DNA from: Hymenobacter sp. CRA2
GTDB lineage: Bacteria > Bacteroidota > Bacteroidia > Cytophagales > Hymenobacteraceae
DNA: 64,000 bases
Direction: 5' to 3'
Assembly (NCBI RefSeq): GCF_002007105.1
Contig: NZ_MVBC01000001.1
Location: forward strand, 62,001-126,000
Position 1 is the first letter of the stretch, and each line of letters opens with the position of its first letter. Below, one piece after another: positions 9,128 through 17,998 of the stretch. Both the position numbers and the translations under genes were made by a program. The notes beneath the pieces are model-generated. The model had not been told where the DNA came from. It searched no databases and saw nothing but the letters and a program-made list of their open reading frames with translations.

Positions 9128-9979
9128 ATGTACCGTTTTCTTAGCCTCGCCGCGCTCCTGCTCTGGGGTGCCGCCGGGCAAGCGCAGTCAGGCGGCTCCT
9201 CGCCCTACGACTCGGCGCATTTCTCCCTATTCAAGCCCGTACCGCGCAATCAATTGCGCGAGCTGCGGCCCGACCGCCCCGGCGTCACCGAAAGCCCGTT
9301 TACGGTGGATGCCGGCCACTTTCAGCTCGAAACCGATGGCATCCGCCTCGTCAACCGCCGCGACGCCGACCAGCGCGAACGGGAGTGGCACGCGGCCTAC
9401 GCCATGGCCAAGCTGGGCCTAAGCCGGCGCACCGACATACAGTTGGAAGTGCCCTTTTTCTCGGCGCAGAAGCAGCGCCAGGCCGATGACCCGAACTGGG
9501 AGCGGCACCGCGGCTTCGGCGACGTAGCCGTGCGCCTGAAGCACAACTTCATCGGCGACGACGAAGAATGCCCCGTGGCCCTTGGCACGGTGGGCTGGGT
9601 GCGGCTGCCCACCGGCGGCCAGGCCGGCGACGGCGGCGTGGAAGGCGGGCTGATCGTACCCGTCGACGTGAACCTGGGCCACCACTGGGACTTCGAGGCG
9701 CAGCTGGAGGGCAAGCTGAACTACGACCGGGAGTCGAGCAGCCACTACTTGGGCGTGGTGCCCTCTGCCGCCCTGGAACACGATTTCAACGACACGTTTT
9801 CGTTGATGGTGGAAGGCGTTACGCGCTGGGACGCGCAGCATTGGGGTTGGCGCAGCTCGGTAAACGTGGCGCCCATCATCAACGTCACCGACAACCTGCA
9901 ATTCGACCTGGGCGCCCACCTGGCGCTGAACCGCGAAACCGACCGGGAATTCTTCGTTGGATTTACGTACCGGCGCTAA
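9128..9979 (+). CDS. Outer-membrane channel-like protein (MetA-pathway/transporter family)
   Basis: A 283-residue exported protein: signal peptide MYRFLSLAALLLWGAAGQAQ, then RPDRPGVTESPFTVDAGHFQ, the characteristic opening of the 'putative MetA-pathway of phenol degradation' barrel family (PF13557-like), and amphipathic beta strands ending in FVGFTYRR. Family members are thought to be outer-membrane channels but few have been tested. It starts 87 bases after the TonB receptor in the same direction and ends at a terminator, so it may belong to the same transcript; the phenol label should not be taken as its substrate. Confidence 0.7.
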   Translation: MYRFLSLAALLLWGAAGQAQSGGSSPYDSAHFSLFKPVPRNQLRELRPDRPGVTESPFTVDAGHFQLETDGIRLVNRRDADQREREWHAAYAMAKLGLSRRTDIQLEVPFFSAQKQRQADDPNWERHRGFGDVAVRLKHNFIGDDEECPVALGTVGWVRLPTGGQAGDGGVEGGLIVPVDVNLGHHWDFEAQLEGKLNYDRESSSHYLGVVPSAALEHDFNDTFSLMVEGVTRWDAQHWGWRSSVNVAPIINVTDNLQFDLGAHLALNRETDREFFVGFTYRR

Positions 9980-9991
9980 CCGCTGGGGCGC

Positions 9992-10033
9992 AAAAAAGGC
10001 GGCCGAACCAGTTGGTTCGGCCGCCTTTCTTTA
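9992..10033. terminator. Bidirectional terminator between convergent genes
   Basis: A perfect 16-bp stem (AAAGGCGGCCGAACCA at 9995-10010 against 10013-10028) with A and T runs on the two sides, lying between the end of the rightward barrel gene and the end of the leftward SPW-type gene. Confidence 0.85.
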
Positions 10034-10050
10034 TTAATGGAGCTACCACC

Positions 10051-10461
10051 TTAGTGACGGCCCATATCGGTCATGAGCGAGCCAGTGCGCGGACGCTCGT
10101 TGGCGTGGGAGCCCACGCCTTTCCAGTCGGTCATCAGCCACGAGAGCAGGAAGAAGATACCCGAACCCACGAACAGGTTACGAGCAACGGGCTCCTCATC
10201 GGAGAAGCCAAACAGGAAGGGCAGTACGATAAATACCAAGCCGCTAACCAGTTCGAAGCCGCCGTGCAGCGGAAACGGAATCATGCGCATAAAGCCCAGC
10301 GGATAGTCCGTCATCAGGGCAATGAGCAGGTAACCCGCAGCCAGCACGTAGAAGGCGGTCGAGTACGGGTGTTGAAGGTCGAAAAGCGTCGGCGCGAGGG
10401 CGAAAAAAGCTACAGTGATGTAATCGAGCACGCCGTGGGCGGATGGAGACAGGATTTTCAT
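10051..10461 (-). CDS. SPW-repeat-like small integral membrane protein
   Basis: 136 residues with four hydrophobic helices. It has the opening MKILSPSAHGVLDYITV and a second similar stretch (FPLHGGFELVSGLVFIVLPFL), resembling the SPW repeat family of small bacterial membrane proteins. ATG 10461 is preferred; a GTG at 10488 would add nine residues without any feature. No function is established for this family, and neighbours do not suggest one. It ends at the shared bidirectional terminator. Confidence 0.7.
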   Translation of the reverse strand: MKILSPSAHGVLDYITVAFFALAPTLFDLQHPYSTAFYVLAAGYLLIALMTDYPLGFMRMIPFPLHGGFELVSGLVFIVLPFLFGFSDEEPVARNLFVGSGIFFLLSWLMTDWKGVGSHANERPRTGSLMTDMGRH

Positions 10462-10543
10462 GGTGTTCAGTGTGTAGTTGGTGAACACGCTTTATTACGC
10501 CCTGGCTATCAACAGGATATTGCCGAGTCTGATTTTTACGTAT

Positions 10544-11752
10544 TTATACTAACCCCGCCAAGGGTGCAACCGACGAGCTCATGATTGCCTGATTATCAGT
10601 CCCTAGCCAGTCACGCAGCACGGCGGCGTACACGCTGCGGAAGTCGACTTGGTAGCGCAGGTCGCCGGCGTCGAGGTCGGCTAAATTGGGGGCGTTGTTG
10701 GCCACGCCGGGCTGGCGCAGCTGGCCCCCGAGCAGCAGCACGTTGTTGGCCGTGCCGTGGTCGGTGCCGTTGCTGGCGTTTTGGCTCACGCGGCGGCCAA
10801 ATTCCGAAAACACCAGAATCAGCGTGCTGTCGAGGTTGCCGGCCTGCTGCAGATCCTCCACGAAAGCACCGAGCCCGTCGGAAAGGTCCTTGAGCAGCTT
10901 GCCCTGCTGCTCCTGCTGGCGCACGTGCGTATCGAAGCCGGTGAGCGAGGTGTAGTACACCCGCGTATCCAGGCCGGAGTTGATCAGCTCGGCGGTGGTT
11001 TTGAGGCTCTTGGCAAACTCCGTATTCGGGTAGCTGGTCCTAGACTGGTAGATCTTGCTCTTCTCGTAGAGGTAATCAGCCGACGAAGCCGTTTCGGCCA
11101 AAGTCTTGTATAGGTAGTCCAACTCCCCTATCCCGGTGGGCGCCGTTTCGCGGCTGGCGGCAGTCAGCAGGCGGCTTTTCGTCACTTCGTGCAGCTTCTT
11201 GGGGTTCTTCAGCGCCAGCCCTTTGCGCGTGTGGCCCTTCATGGCCAGGCTCAGCGTGTCGTCCACTTCGATGCCGGTGTGGCCGGTGGCGCAGCCCGTG
11301 CAGGCCGCGTCGAGGTAGCGGCCGAGCCAGCCGGTGCTCAGGTACTCGTCGGCGGCCGAGCCGGTCTGCCAGATGTCCATGGAGCGGAAGTGCGAACGGT
11401 CGGGGTTGGGGTAGCCCACGCTGTTGAGCACGGTGAGGCGGCCCTGGTCGTAAAGGCCCTTGAGCGCGGTCATGTGGGGGTTCAGTGCGAGGTCCTTTTC
11501 CAACGCCAGCAGTCCGCTTTGCTCGCGCAGCGCCAGTGTGGGCCGGGCCCGGTAGTACAAATCGTTGCGGTAAGGCACGATGGTATTCAGGCCGTCGTTG
11601 CCGCCGCTGAGCTGCACCACCACGAGGCGCCGGCCACCAGCGTCCTGCAGCGAGGGCAGCGCCTGAGCATCGAGCCGGTGCAGAAAGCGCGGCACAAACA
11701 GCAGCGTGCTGGCCAGCGCGGAAGTTTTCAGGAAGTCGCGGCGGGAAGTCAT
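10544..11752 (-). CDS. DUF1501 domain-containing protein, Tat-exported
   Basis: A 402-residue protein beginning with a twin-arginine signal (SRRDFLKTSALASTLLFVP). The body shows the DUF1501 pattern: VVQLSGGNDGLNTIVPYRN near the N-terminus, HFRSMDIWQTGS, TSLTGFDTHVRQQEQQG, and FSEFGRRVSQNASNGTDHGTANNVLLLGG, which recalls the alkaline-phosphatase/sulfatase fold. The family is periplasmic and almost always encoded beside a DUF1800 gene, as here (13329-11869, upstream on the same strand). The pair may form a secreted complex; its reaction is unknown. A long palindrome separates the two genes. Confidence 0.88.
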   Translation of the reverse strand: MTSRRDFLKTSALASTLLFVPRFLHRLDAQALPSLQDAGGRRLVVVQLSGGNDGLNTIVPYRNDLYYRARPTLALREQSGLLALEKDLALNPHMTALKGLYDQGRLTVLNSVGYPNPDRSHFRSMDIWQTGSAADEYLSTGWLGRYLDAACTGCATGHTGIEVDDTLSLAMKGHTRKGLALKNPKKLHEVTKSRLLTAASRETAPTGIGELDYLYKTLAETASSADYLYEKSKIYQSRTSYPNTEFAKSLKTTAELINSGLDTRVYYTSLTGFDTHVRQQEQQGKLLKDLSDGLGAFVEDLQQAGNLDSTLILVFSEFGRRVSQNASNGTDHGTANNVLLLGGQLRQPGVANNAPNLADLDAGDLRYQVDFRSVYAAVLRDWLGTDNQAIMSSSVAPLAGLV

Positions 11753-11787
11753 GGCGGAGGGTTAGGCGTGAAGCGGAAGACAAGGAA

Positions 11788-11852
11788 GTAAAATCAGGCC
11801 GTCATGTCGAGCGAGATGTCTCGCCCAGCTCGACATGACGGCCTGATTTTAC
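11788..11852. repeat. Long perfect palindrome, GTCAT-type intergenic repeat
   Basis: Two exact 25-base arms (11788-11812 and 11828-11852) around a 15-base loop that contains a small GAGA/TCTC hairpin. The core GTCATGTCGAGC resembles the arms of palindromes at 22484, 25961, 29339, 31075 and 50931. It sits between the DUF1800 and DUF1501 genes and could attenuate or stabilise their common mRNA. Confidence 0.75.
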
Positions 11853-11868
11853 TCGACGCAGCGCAGCA

Positions 11869-13329
11869 TTACATCAATTGGTACTCGGGCAGGGAAAGCA
11901 ACGTGCCCAACTGCTGGCGCAGGCTGCCCCCGGCTGGTGTCGCCTGCGCCAGCAGGGCCTGATTTTCGGGGCGCAACGGCGTTTGCAGCAGGAAGCTCGA
12001 CAGCGTGGCAGCCTGCCGCTCCGGCGGCACTTTGGTAAGCAGCGACGCTACGGTGGTCAGGCTCACGGGCGCCTCATCGGCCGTTTTGCCGCGGCTGCGC
12101 AGCAGGCGCGCGGCGCGCGGCAACTGGGGCGTCAGGTCGTTTTCGTCGTCCTTCAGCGCGATGTTGATTTCGGCCTGCTTCAGCATGACCTGCGGCAGTT
12201 GCAGACGCAGCAGCAGCGACGAGGAATCAATCCAGCTGCGGCCGCCGGGCCAGCCGGCCACGTTCGGCGGCCGAAATAAGGTCTGGCCGAGGGCTTTCTG
12301 CCAGAATATGAGCTTCTGCGCGTCGGCTGGGGCGAGTCCGGCCTGCCGCTGCAGGCCCACCAGCAGCTCCACTGGCGACTTGATGCGCGTGCCCACATTC
12401 GGCGGCGCGTAAAACCAATCGGCGGAAAACATGCGCTCCATCAGGTCCCGGATGTCGTAGCCGGAGCGGTAAAAGGCTTCAGCCAGCGGCTGGATGTGCG
12501 CGGCGTTGGGCTGGTCGCTGACGAAGAAGCGGTAGAGCTTGGTGGTCAGAAACGTGGCCGTTTCGCGCCGCTCCAGGATGATGCGCAGCACGTCCTCGCC
12601 GCCGAAGTTGCCGGTCTGGCCCATGAAGGTTTTCAGGCCTTCATCGTGCTGCCGGGGCCGGAACTGAAACTGCCCCTGCGCGTCGTAGCCCCAACCGGTG
12701 AAGGCGCGGGCGGCTTCCTTGATGTCCTGCTCGGTGTAGTGCCCGCGGCCGATGGTGAACAGCTCCATCACCTCGCGGGCGAAGTTTTCGTTGGGGCGCT
12801 GCTTGCGGTTTTGCTGGTTGTTGAGAAACTGTAACATGGCCGGCTCCCGGCTCACGGCCAGCAGCAAATCCGAAAACTTGCCCAGGGCCAGCCGCCGCAG
12901 AGTGTTGTTCAGCTGCAGGGCCGCACCGCGGCGGCGGATGTTGGTGGCAAAGTGCCCGTGCCAGAAGAAGGTCAGCTTCTCGCGTAGCTGGGCCGGCGAG
13001 GTGGCCATGCGCGCCATCCAGCCGGTGTTCATGGCATAAAAGGCGTCGCGGATCTGCTGATTCTGCGCCTTGCGCTGCTCGGGTGTCAGCTCGCCTTTTT
13101 TCAGGGCGGGCGCCGGCGGGTCCTGGCGCAGGTCCATGGTGGGCACGGGTGCCATAGCCAGTTGCTCTTGGTAGCGCATCGATGGGCTATCGAGCGGGGT
13201 GTAGGCCTCGGAGTCGCGCAACAGCTGCCGGAGCATCTTGCGCGGTGTGAGGCCGGCGGCTACGTCCTGCGGACGCGGTCCGAAGGCCGCGCGCCAGAGC
13301 AAGTGTTGCACCTGTTGCTGCGTCGTCAT
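11869..13329 (-). CDS. DUF1800 domain-containing protein
   Basis: A 486-residue protein matching DUF1800 throughout: QHLLWRAAFGPRPQDV at the N-terminus, LTFFWHGHFATNIRR, NENFAREVMELFTIGRGHYTEQDIKEAARAFTGW in the middle, and RTPxxVAGW-like FRPPNVAGWPGGRSWID towards the end. No signal peptide is obvious from this start. Members occur with a DUF1501 partner, as here (downstream, 117-base gap). Proposed roles for the family include envelope or extracellular processes, but no biochemistry is settled. Confidence 0.88.
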   Translation of the reverse strand: MTTQQQVQHLLWRAAFGPRPQDVAAGLTPRKMLRQLLRDSEAYTPLDSPSMRYQEQLAMAPVPTMDLRQDPPAPALKKGELTPEQRKAQNQQIRDAFYAMNTGWMARMATSPAQLREKLTFFWHGHFATNIRRRGAALQLNNTLRRLALGKFSDLLLAVSREPAMLQFLNNQQNRKQRPNENFAREVMELFTIGRGHYTEQDIKEAARAFTGWGYDAQGQFQFRPRQHDEGLKTFMGQTGNFGGEDVLRIILERRETATFLTTKLYRFFVSDQPNAAHIQPLAEAFYRSGYDIRDLMERMFSADWFYAPPNVGTRIKSPVELLVGLQRQAGLAPADAQKLIFWQKALGQTLFRPPNVAGWPGGRSWIDSSSLLLRLQLPQVMLKQAEINIALKDDENDLTPQLPRAARLLRSRGKTADEAPVSLTTVASLLTKVPPERQAATLSSFLLQTPLRPENQALLAQATPAGGSLRQQLGTLLSLPEYQLM

Positions 13330-13486
13330 AGTGTTTGGACGCGCCGCGGCGTCATAGGTTTAAGTGGTGAGCCGTAAATGAGCGCGGCAATTCGCCGGTA
13401 TGGGTAACCAATCAGTAACCACGTAAAAACGACGGGCAGAAACAAGCCGTCCGCGCCGGCTGTTCTGGCAGCTACTTCTGATACCG

Positions 13487-14494
13487 ATGCCCAAGAACCT
13501 TTCCGAGCTGCCCTTGTCCATTCTGGATCTGGCAGCCATTCGCGAAGGCCACACGCCTTCTGATACTTTCCGCGACAGCCTCGCCCTGGCTCAGCACGCC
13601 GAGCAATGGGGCTACAAACGCTTCTGGCTGGCCGAGCACCACAATATGGCCAGCATTGCCAGTTCGGCCACGGCGGTACTGATCGGCCACATTGCCGGCG
13701 GCACGTCCACCATTCGCGTAGGCTCGGGCGGCATCATGCTGCCCAACCATGCCCCGCTCATCGTGGCCGAGCAGTTCGGCACGCTGGCCGCGCTTTACCC
13801 CGGCCGCATCGACCTGGGCCTGGGCCGCGCCCCCGGCACCGACCAGCTCACCGCCCATGCCCTGCGCCGCGACCTGCAGGGCTCCGTCAACGACTTTCCG
13901 CAGAACGTGCAGGAGCTGCTGACCTACCTCTCGGCTGACAACCGCGGCGCCCGCGTGCGCGCCATTCCCGGCGAGGGGTCGAATGTGCCGGTCTGGCTGC
14001 TGGGCTCCAGCACCTACAGCGCCCAGTTGGCCGCGTACCTGGGCCTGCCTTTCGCCTTTGCCAGCCACTTTGCGCCAGCCCAGTTGCAGGCCGCCATGAT
14101 GCTGTACCGCGAAAACTTCCGCCCTTCGCAGTACCTGGACAAGCCCTGCGCCGCGGCCTGCGTCAACGTCATTGCTGCTGACACTGACGCCGAAGCCGAA
14201 CGCCTGGCCACCTCGTTCTACCAGCTGGCTACCAACATCGTGCGCGGCACTTCGCGCCCCTTGCAGCCGCCCGTCGACAGCATGGACGGCCTGTGGAGCG
14301 ACATCGAGGAGGAATCGGTGCGCATGATGATGAGCTATTCCTTTATCGGTGGGCCGGAGAAGCTGCGCCAGCAGGTGCAGCGCTTCGCCGACGCCACGCA
14401 GATTGATGAATTATTGGCCGTAGGGCATATTTACGAGCCGGCAGCTCGGCTGCGGTCTTATGAGATTCTGGCGTCGGTGGGTAAGCCAGTTTAA
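13487..14494 (+). CDS. LLM-class flavin-dependent oxidoreductase (luciferase-like)
   Basis: A 335-residue protein of the bacterial luciferase-like monooxygenase family, group with YhbW-type proteins. Visible hallmarks are [85 protein letters not shown] and the C-terminal [13 protein letters not shown]. These enzymes use reduced FMN or F420; substrate is unpredictable. A near-consensus -7 box, TACTTCTG (13473-13480), ends six bases before the ATG, an unusually short distance. The gene is divergent from the DUF1800 gene. Confidence 0.88.
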   Translation: MPKNLSELPLSILDLAAIREGHTPSDTFRDSLALAQHAEQWGYKRFWLAEHHNMASIASSATAVLIGHIAGGTSTIRVGSGGIMLPNHAPLIVAEQFGTLAALYPGRIDLGLGRAPGTDQLTAHALRRDLQGSVNDFPQNVQELLTYLSADNRGARVRAIPGEGSNVPVWLLGSSTYSAQLAAYLGLPFAFASHFAPAQLQAAMMLYRENFRPSQYLDKPCAAACVNVIAADTDAEAERLATSFYQLATNIVRGTSRPLQPPVDSMDGLWSDIEEESVRMMMSYSFIGGPEKLRQQVQRFADATQIDELLAVGHIYEPAARLRSYEILASVGKPV

Positions 14495-14511
14495 AAAATA
14501 TTGTTGAATTT

Positions 14512-14613
14512 AGATTTATGTTGTGCCAAGCTTGCTGAAGCAGGCTTTCCTAATAGTTGACCAAAGCAAATACCTCACTTTGCCTCAACAGAAGCTTAGC
14601 ACAACATAGATCT
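14512..14613. repeat. 22-bp imperfect inverted repeat flanking a 58-base spacer
   Basis: Arms at 14512-14533 and 14592-14613 match at 20 of 22 positions when one is reverse-complemented (core TATGTTGTGC...AAGCTT). Homology continues outward with a small indel (GTTGA at the left, reverse complement of TCAAC at the right). The structure lies in AT-rich DNA immediately before the AT-rich orphan gene and after the monooxygenase gene. It could be a large hairpin terminator, the residue of a mobile element, or an end structure of an inserted segment. Confidence 0.6.
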
Positions 14614-14621
14614 ATCAACAG

Positions 14622-15062
14622 ATGCTATTACCCCAAATGCCAGCTATTATCCCTACAAGCATCCAACAGGACACGTCAACCGCCCATCATAGACAAGAGA
14701 TAAAAAATGTCAAGGCAATACGCATTTACTACATACCCTTCAATAAATCAACAAGAGCTCATATAGATTCTTCCTCCATCCTAATTCACCATGACACGAG
14801 CTTTTATTTAAAAAATCCCTCATCGTTTTTTGAAAAATTTTCAAAAAGCATACAAGTTTTAAGCTTGTCAACGAGTGAGGTTTTTTATCACAGACACATA
14901 AAACTAGTTTACGTCATTAGTTTCGACGACAACACAGAAAACAAGGCATTTATAGACGCTGGACAAAAGCTATTATGGAATAATAAAGTGTACAAATTAG
15001 ACCACAAAACTGTGCGCTATTTTTTATCACCTTTGAGCAAGAAGCAATTAAAAGGGTATTAA
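14622..15062 (+). CDS. AT-rich orphan hypothetical protein
   Basis: 146 codons of lysine-, isoleucine-, serine- and asparagine-rich protein (for example KAIRIYYIPFNKSTRAH and IKLVYVISFDDNTENKAF), in DNA far poorer in G+C than any other gene here. It uses AAA, AAT, TTT and ATA codons that the neighbours avoid. No family is recognised, and there is no signal peptide or clear membrane helix. The start is uncertain: ATG 14622 gives the longest reading and ATG 14640 follows six codons later. Composition and the adjoining inverted repeat suggest recent acquisition. A frame this long without stops in AT-rich DNA supports a real gene, but function is unknown. Confidence 0.6.
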   Translation: MLLPQMPAIIPTSIQQDTSTAHHRQEIKNVKAIRIYYIPFNKSTRAHIDSSSILIHHDTSFYLKNPSSFFEKFSKSIQVLSLSTSEVFYHRHIKLVYVISFDDNTENKAFIDAGQKLLWNNKVYKLDHKTVRYFLSPLSKKQLKGY

Positions 15063-15112
15063 AGCACAGTAGCCTAATTAGGATGATTACAGCAGTTTCA
15101 AGAACGGTATAG

Positions 15113-15190
15113 AGACGCCTGCTTGCGTCTAATCGTCCGGGCCGTTGGGGCGTTACTGTTCAACGAGGAGACGCAAATATGCGTCTCCTC
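15113..15190. repeat. Two GAGACGC-type hairpins downstream of converging genes
   Basis: Hairpin one pairs AGACGC (15113-15118) with GCGTCT (15125-15130). Hairpin two is an 11-bp perfect stem, GAGGAGACGCA (15165-15175) with TGCGTCTCCTC (15180-15190), around AATA. The same GAGACGCA word appears in both. They lie between the orphan gene and the 3' end of the leftward lamin-tail gene, so may terminate either, but no long T run follows. Confidence 0.55.
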
Positions 15191-15232
15191 TCTAAATGTC
15201 CGATAAATCGTTTGTGAATCTGTTGTAATTAG

Positions 15233-17836
15233 TTACAGCCGCGCGCCGAGCACTACCGTCTTCTTGTACTCCTTTTTCTGGCTACCGCCGGGCTTGTACA
15301 GTTCAATGTGCAGCACGTAGTAGCCGATGGGCGCCTTGCGGTTGCTGTCGGTGAGGCCGTCCCACTGGAAAAAGCCGGTGGTGGCCAGCGTCTCGTTGCG
15401 CACGAGGCGGCGCATGAGGCGGCCCTGGGCGTCGTACACGGTCACGCTGGCGGCGTAGCCGGTGCCGTCGAGGCGGTAGGTGAGCGTGGTGAAGTCCTGC
15501 TGGCCGTCCTCGTCGGGGGTGAATACCTCGGGCTCCACGGCGAATTGCTGACTGCTGGTGGGGTCCTGCTGGTACTGCGAGTTGCGGCGGCCGGGCGAGG
15601 CGTAGCCTGCGCTGCCGGCGGCGGAGTGGAAGTTGGTGGCTGTGCTCGGCCCATCGGTGCGGATACGCTCCAACGAAACTCCGTCGCGGGTATCGAGCAG
15701 GGCCAAGTGCATGCTTTCCGAGTAGGCCAGCCGGTCGATGAGCACGTTTTGAGCGTTGTACACCAGCACTACACCTGCGTCGTCAGGGTAGGTGGGCAGA
15801 TCGATGGCCGGCAGGAAAGTCGCTGGGTCGTTGCTGGTGGGGTACTGGGCCTGCACCACGTCGGGGCGCTCCGTCAGCACTACCAGCTGGCCGGGCGCCA
15901 GCACGTAGGGGTCGTTGGTGATGGGTTGCTGCTCGATGGTACCGTCGGGCTTTTCGCGGGCTATGGTCCAGCCCTGCAGATCCACGTACTTACTGGAGCG
16001 GTTCAGCAGCTCCACGAAGTCGTAAGCCCCGGTGCGCGGATTGAACAGGATTTCATTGATCACTACGTCGCCGGCTACGGCTACCGAGGGCAGGGCGATG
16101 GTGCCCGAAGTGAGCGGACCAGCGGCGTTGCCAGCGCAGTCGGTGGCGCGCTGCACGGTCACGGTGTAGGGCTGATTTACCGCCAGCGGGGCCGCCAGAG
16201 TCAGTTCCACGGTACGGAAGTCGGACGGCACGGGGGCTACGCGCAACACGGTGGGGCCGCCGTTAGGCAGGCTGTACAACGCGGCGTTGGCGGTGAGGGC
16301 GCTATCTAGCTTTTCGGCGAAGGTCAGCCGCAGCAGCGTGGGTGTAGAGGCCAAGGCGCGCAGCAGCGCGGGAGGCGTTTGGTCAGGGTTGGCTGCCCGC
16401 ACCGAATTCTGGCGGCCGGGCGTGCCCCCGCTCACGTCGTTGCTGGCCGTCCAGTTTTCCATGCCGCCGCAGGGGTTGCCGGTATCCACCATTTCCAGGC
16501 TCCAGCCGCCGTCTTTTTTGCGGTTGTCGCGGTACCAGGTGTCGGCGTAGCGCACTTCGAAGATGGTGCGCCCGTCTCGGCCGCGCAGCAGCAGCTGGTC
16601 GCCGCTGTTGGTCAGGGCCGGAAAGTTCGTCAGCCCGAACACTTTGCCGTAGCTGGCAAACTGCGTGACGCGGGTGCTGGCGCACACCAACGCGTACTCG
16701 CCCGGCAGCAGCGTGCCGCTGCCGAACACGGCCGCCGTGCCGCCGGGCTTTTGCAGGCGCACGCCGCCAAGGTCCAGCGGATTGGTGGCCGAAGGATTGT
16801 AAATCTCGATGAACTCTGACGCGGGCAAGCCTATCTGCGGGCTTTCATCAGCGAAGATTTCGGTGATGAGCAGCTGGTTGAAGCCGGGCACGACGGGCGT
16901 GCCGTTGTAGGTAAAGCTGGCCGTGAGCGGCCCGGCCACCACGTTGCCGTACAGGTCCGCCACGCTACGCGCTTCCACGGTGCTGGTACCCAGTGGCAGC
17001 GAGCCGGCGAAGGTCAGGTGCACCAGCCCGGGGTCCTGCGGGTCGCGGATGATGCCAGTGGGCACTGCACCGTTGGTGAGGCGGAAGGCGCTGGCCGCGG
17101 TATTGGCTGCTACGGGCTCGTTGAACAGCGCATCGACGACGGTGCTACTCACGGCCGCGGCCCGCGTCAGCAGCGGGGCGCCGGTGTCCGTCACGCGAAA
17201 GTCGTCGAAGGAAAAGGCGCGGTTGTTGGCCGAGGAGTAAGTCAGCAGCACGCCCACGTACTGGCTGCGCTGGTAGGTATCGTCGGTAGCCGAGCCTTCA
17301 CTGGCGAAGGTAGTGCCCCCGGTTAGGTCGCGCTCCAGCGTCCAGGCGCCGGCAGTGCTGCGCGTCACGCGTATGCGCACCAGGTTGTTGGTACTCGAGC
17401 CGATGGTGCCGTCCTGCCCGTTGATGACATAGACGGTGCTACCGGTGGCGTCTTTGCGAAACAGGGCCACTTCGTCGGGCGTGCCGCCGAGGCGCACGAA
17501 GTAGCCGCGGTTGCCGCTGGCCTTGAGGTCGGCCTGCTCGGAGATGAGCCACACGTCGGCGAGGTTGCCGCTGGAGGTGGCCAGGCGCAGATTGGCCCAG
17601 AACTCCCAGGTGGTGCCTACTGCAGCCTGCACCGGCGTCACCAGCTGAATCTGGGTGCCGGTCACAGCCGGGCCATTGCTTTGCAGCTGCTGGCTGCTCA
17701 CCTGAAACGACGTGGCGTCGCCCGTCCAGGCGGGGTTCTGGGTAAAGTCACCGTCAGTGAAGTTGTCGGTAAGCTGGGCGGCGGCGGGCAGGGCGCACAG
17801 GGCTAGCGTCAGAATGCAGAGTAAACGGTGCAGCAT
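15233..17836 (-). CDS. Lamin-tail-domain surface protein with FlgD-like C-terminus
   Basis: An 867-residue exported protein. ATG 17836 gives the signal peptide MLHRLLCILTLALCALPAAAQ; a start 20 codons upstream would bury it. An N-terminal jelly-roll-like domain (~25-210) is followed by Ig-like segments and two lamin-tail domains: INQLLITEIF-type start at ~315 with SEFIEIYNPSATNPLDLGG, and VVINEILFNPRTGAYDFVELLNRS at ~590. The end (EVFTPDEDGQQDFTTLTYRL ... GLTDSNRKAPIGYYVLHIELY) is a FlgD-Ig/gliding-type C-terminal region that usually serves T9SS export. Such proteins are often found with extracellular nucleases or as adhesins; no catalytic domain is visible here. Confidence 0.83.
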   Translation of the reverse strand: MLHRLLCILTLALCALPAAAQLTDNFTDGDFTQNPAWTGDATSFQVSSQQLQSNGPAVTGTQIQLVTPVQAAVGTTWEFWANLRLATSSGNLADVWLISEQADLKASGNRGYFVRLGGTPDEVALFRKDATGSTVYVINGQDGTIGSSTNNLVRIRVTRSTAGAWTLERDLTGGTTFASEGSATDDTYQRSQYVGVLLTYSSANNRAFSFDDFRVTDTGAPLLTRAAAVSSTVVDALFNEPVAANTAASAFRLTNGAVPTGIIRDPQDPGLVHLTFAGSLPLGTSTVEARSVADLYGNVVAGPLTASFTYNGTPVVPGFNQLLITEIFADESPQIGLPASEFIEIYNPSATNPLDLGGVRLQKPGGTAAVFGSGTLLPGEYALVCASTRVTQFASYGKVFGLTNFPALTNSGDQLLLRGRDGRTIFEVRYADTWYRDNRKKDGGWSLEMVDTGNPCGGMENWTASNDVSGGTPGRQNSVRAANPDQTPPALLRALASTPTLLRLTFAEKLDSALTANAALYSLPNGGPTVLRVAPVPSDFRTVELTLAAPLAVNQPYTVTVQRATDCAGNAAGPLTSGTIALPSVAVAGDVVINEILFNPRTGAYDFVELLNRSSKYVDLQGWTIAREKPDGTIEQQPITNDPYVLAPGQLVVLTERPDVVQAQYPTSNDPATFLPAIDLPTYPDDAGVVLVYNAQNVLIDRLAYSESMHLALLDTRDGVSLERIRTDGPSTATNFHSAAGSAGYASPGRRNSQYQQDPTSSQQFAVEPEVFTPDEDGQQDFTTLTYRLDGTGYAASVTVYDAQGRLMRRLVRNETLATTGFFQWDGLTDSNRKAPIGYYVLHIELYKPGGSQKKEYKKTVVLGARL

Positions 17837-17998
17837 AGGCAGCGCGGGATAGATATAAAAGCCTGATGCCAAGGCCCGCAACTCAGCAGCGGCCACTTCG
17901 CACCGGTACGCAAGCTAAACCATTGGCTGCAATTCCGCGCACTTTTAACCAATTTTGCGGGCCGCTTCACCCGAAGCGGTTTTTCGCTGATACTGAAG

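Noticed and set aside
9128-9979. Phenol-degradation assignment of the barrel protein
   Set aside because: The family name comes from one historic member; neighbours here concern metal uptake and no aromatic-degradation genes are present.
14512-15190. Insertion sequence or integrase island
   Set aside because: No transposase or recombinase reading frame and no target-site duplication could be found, so only inverted repeats and composition are reported.
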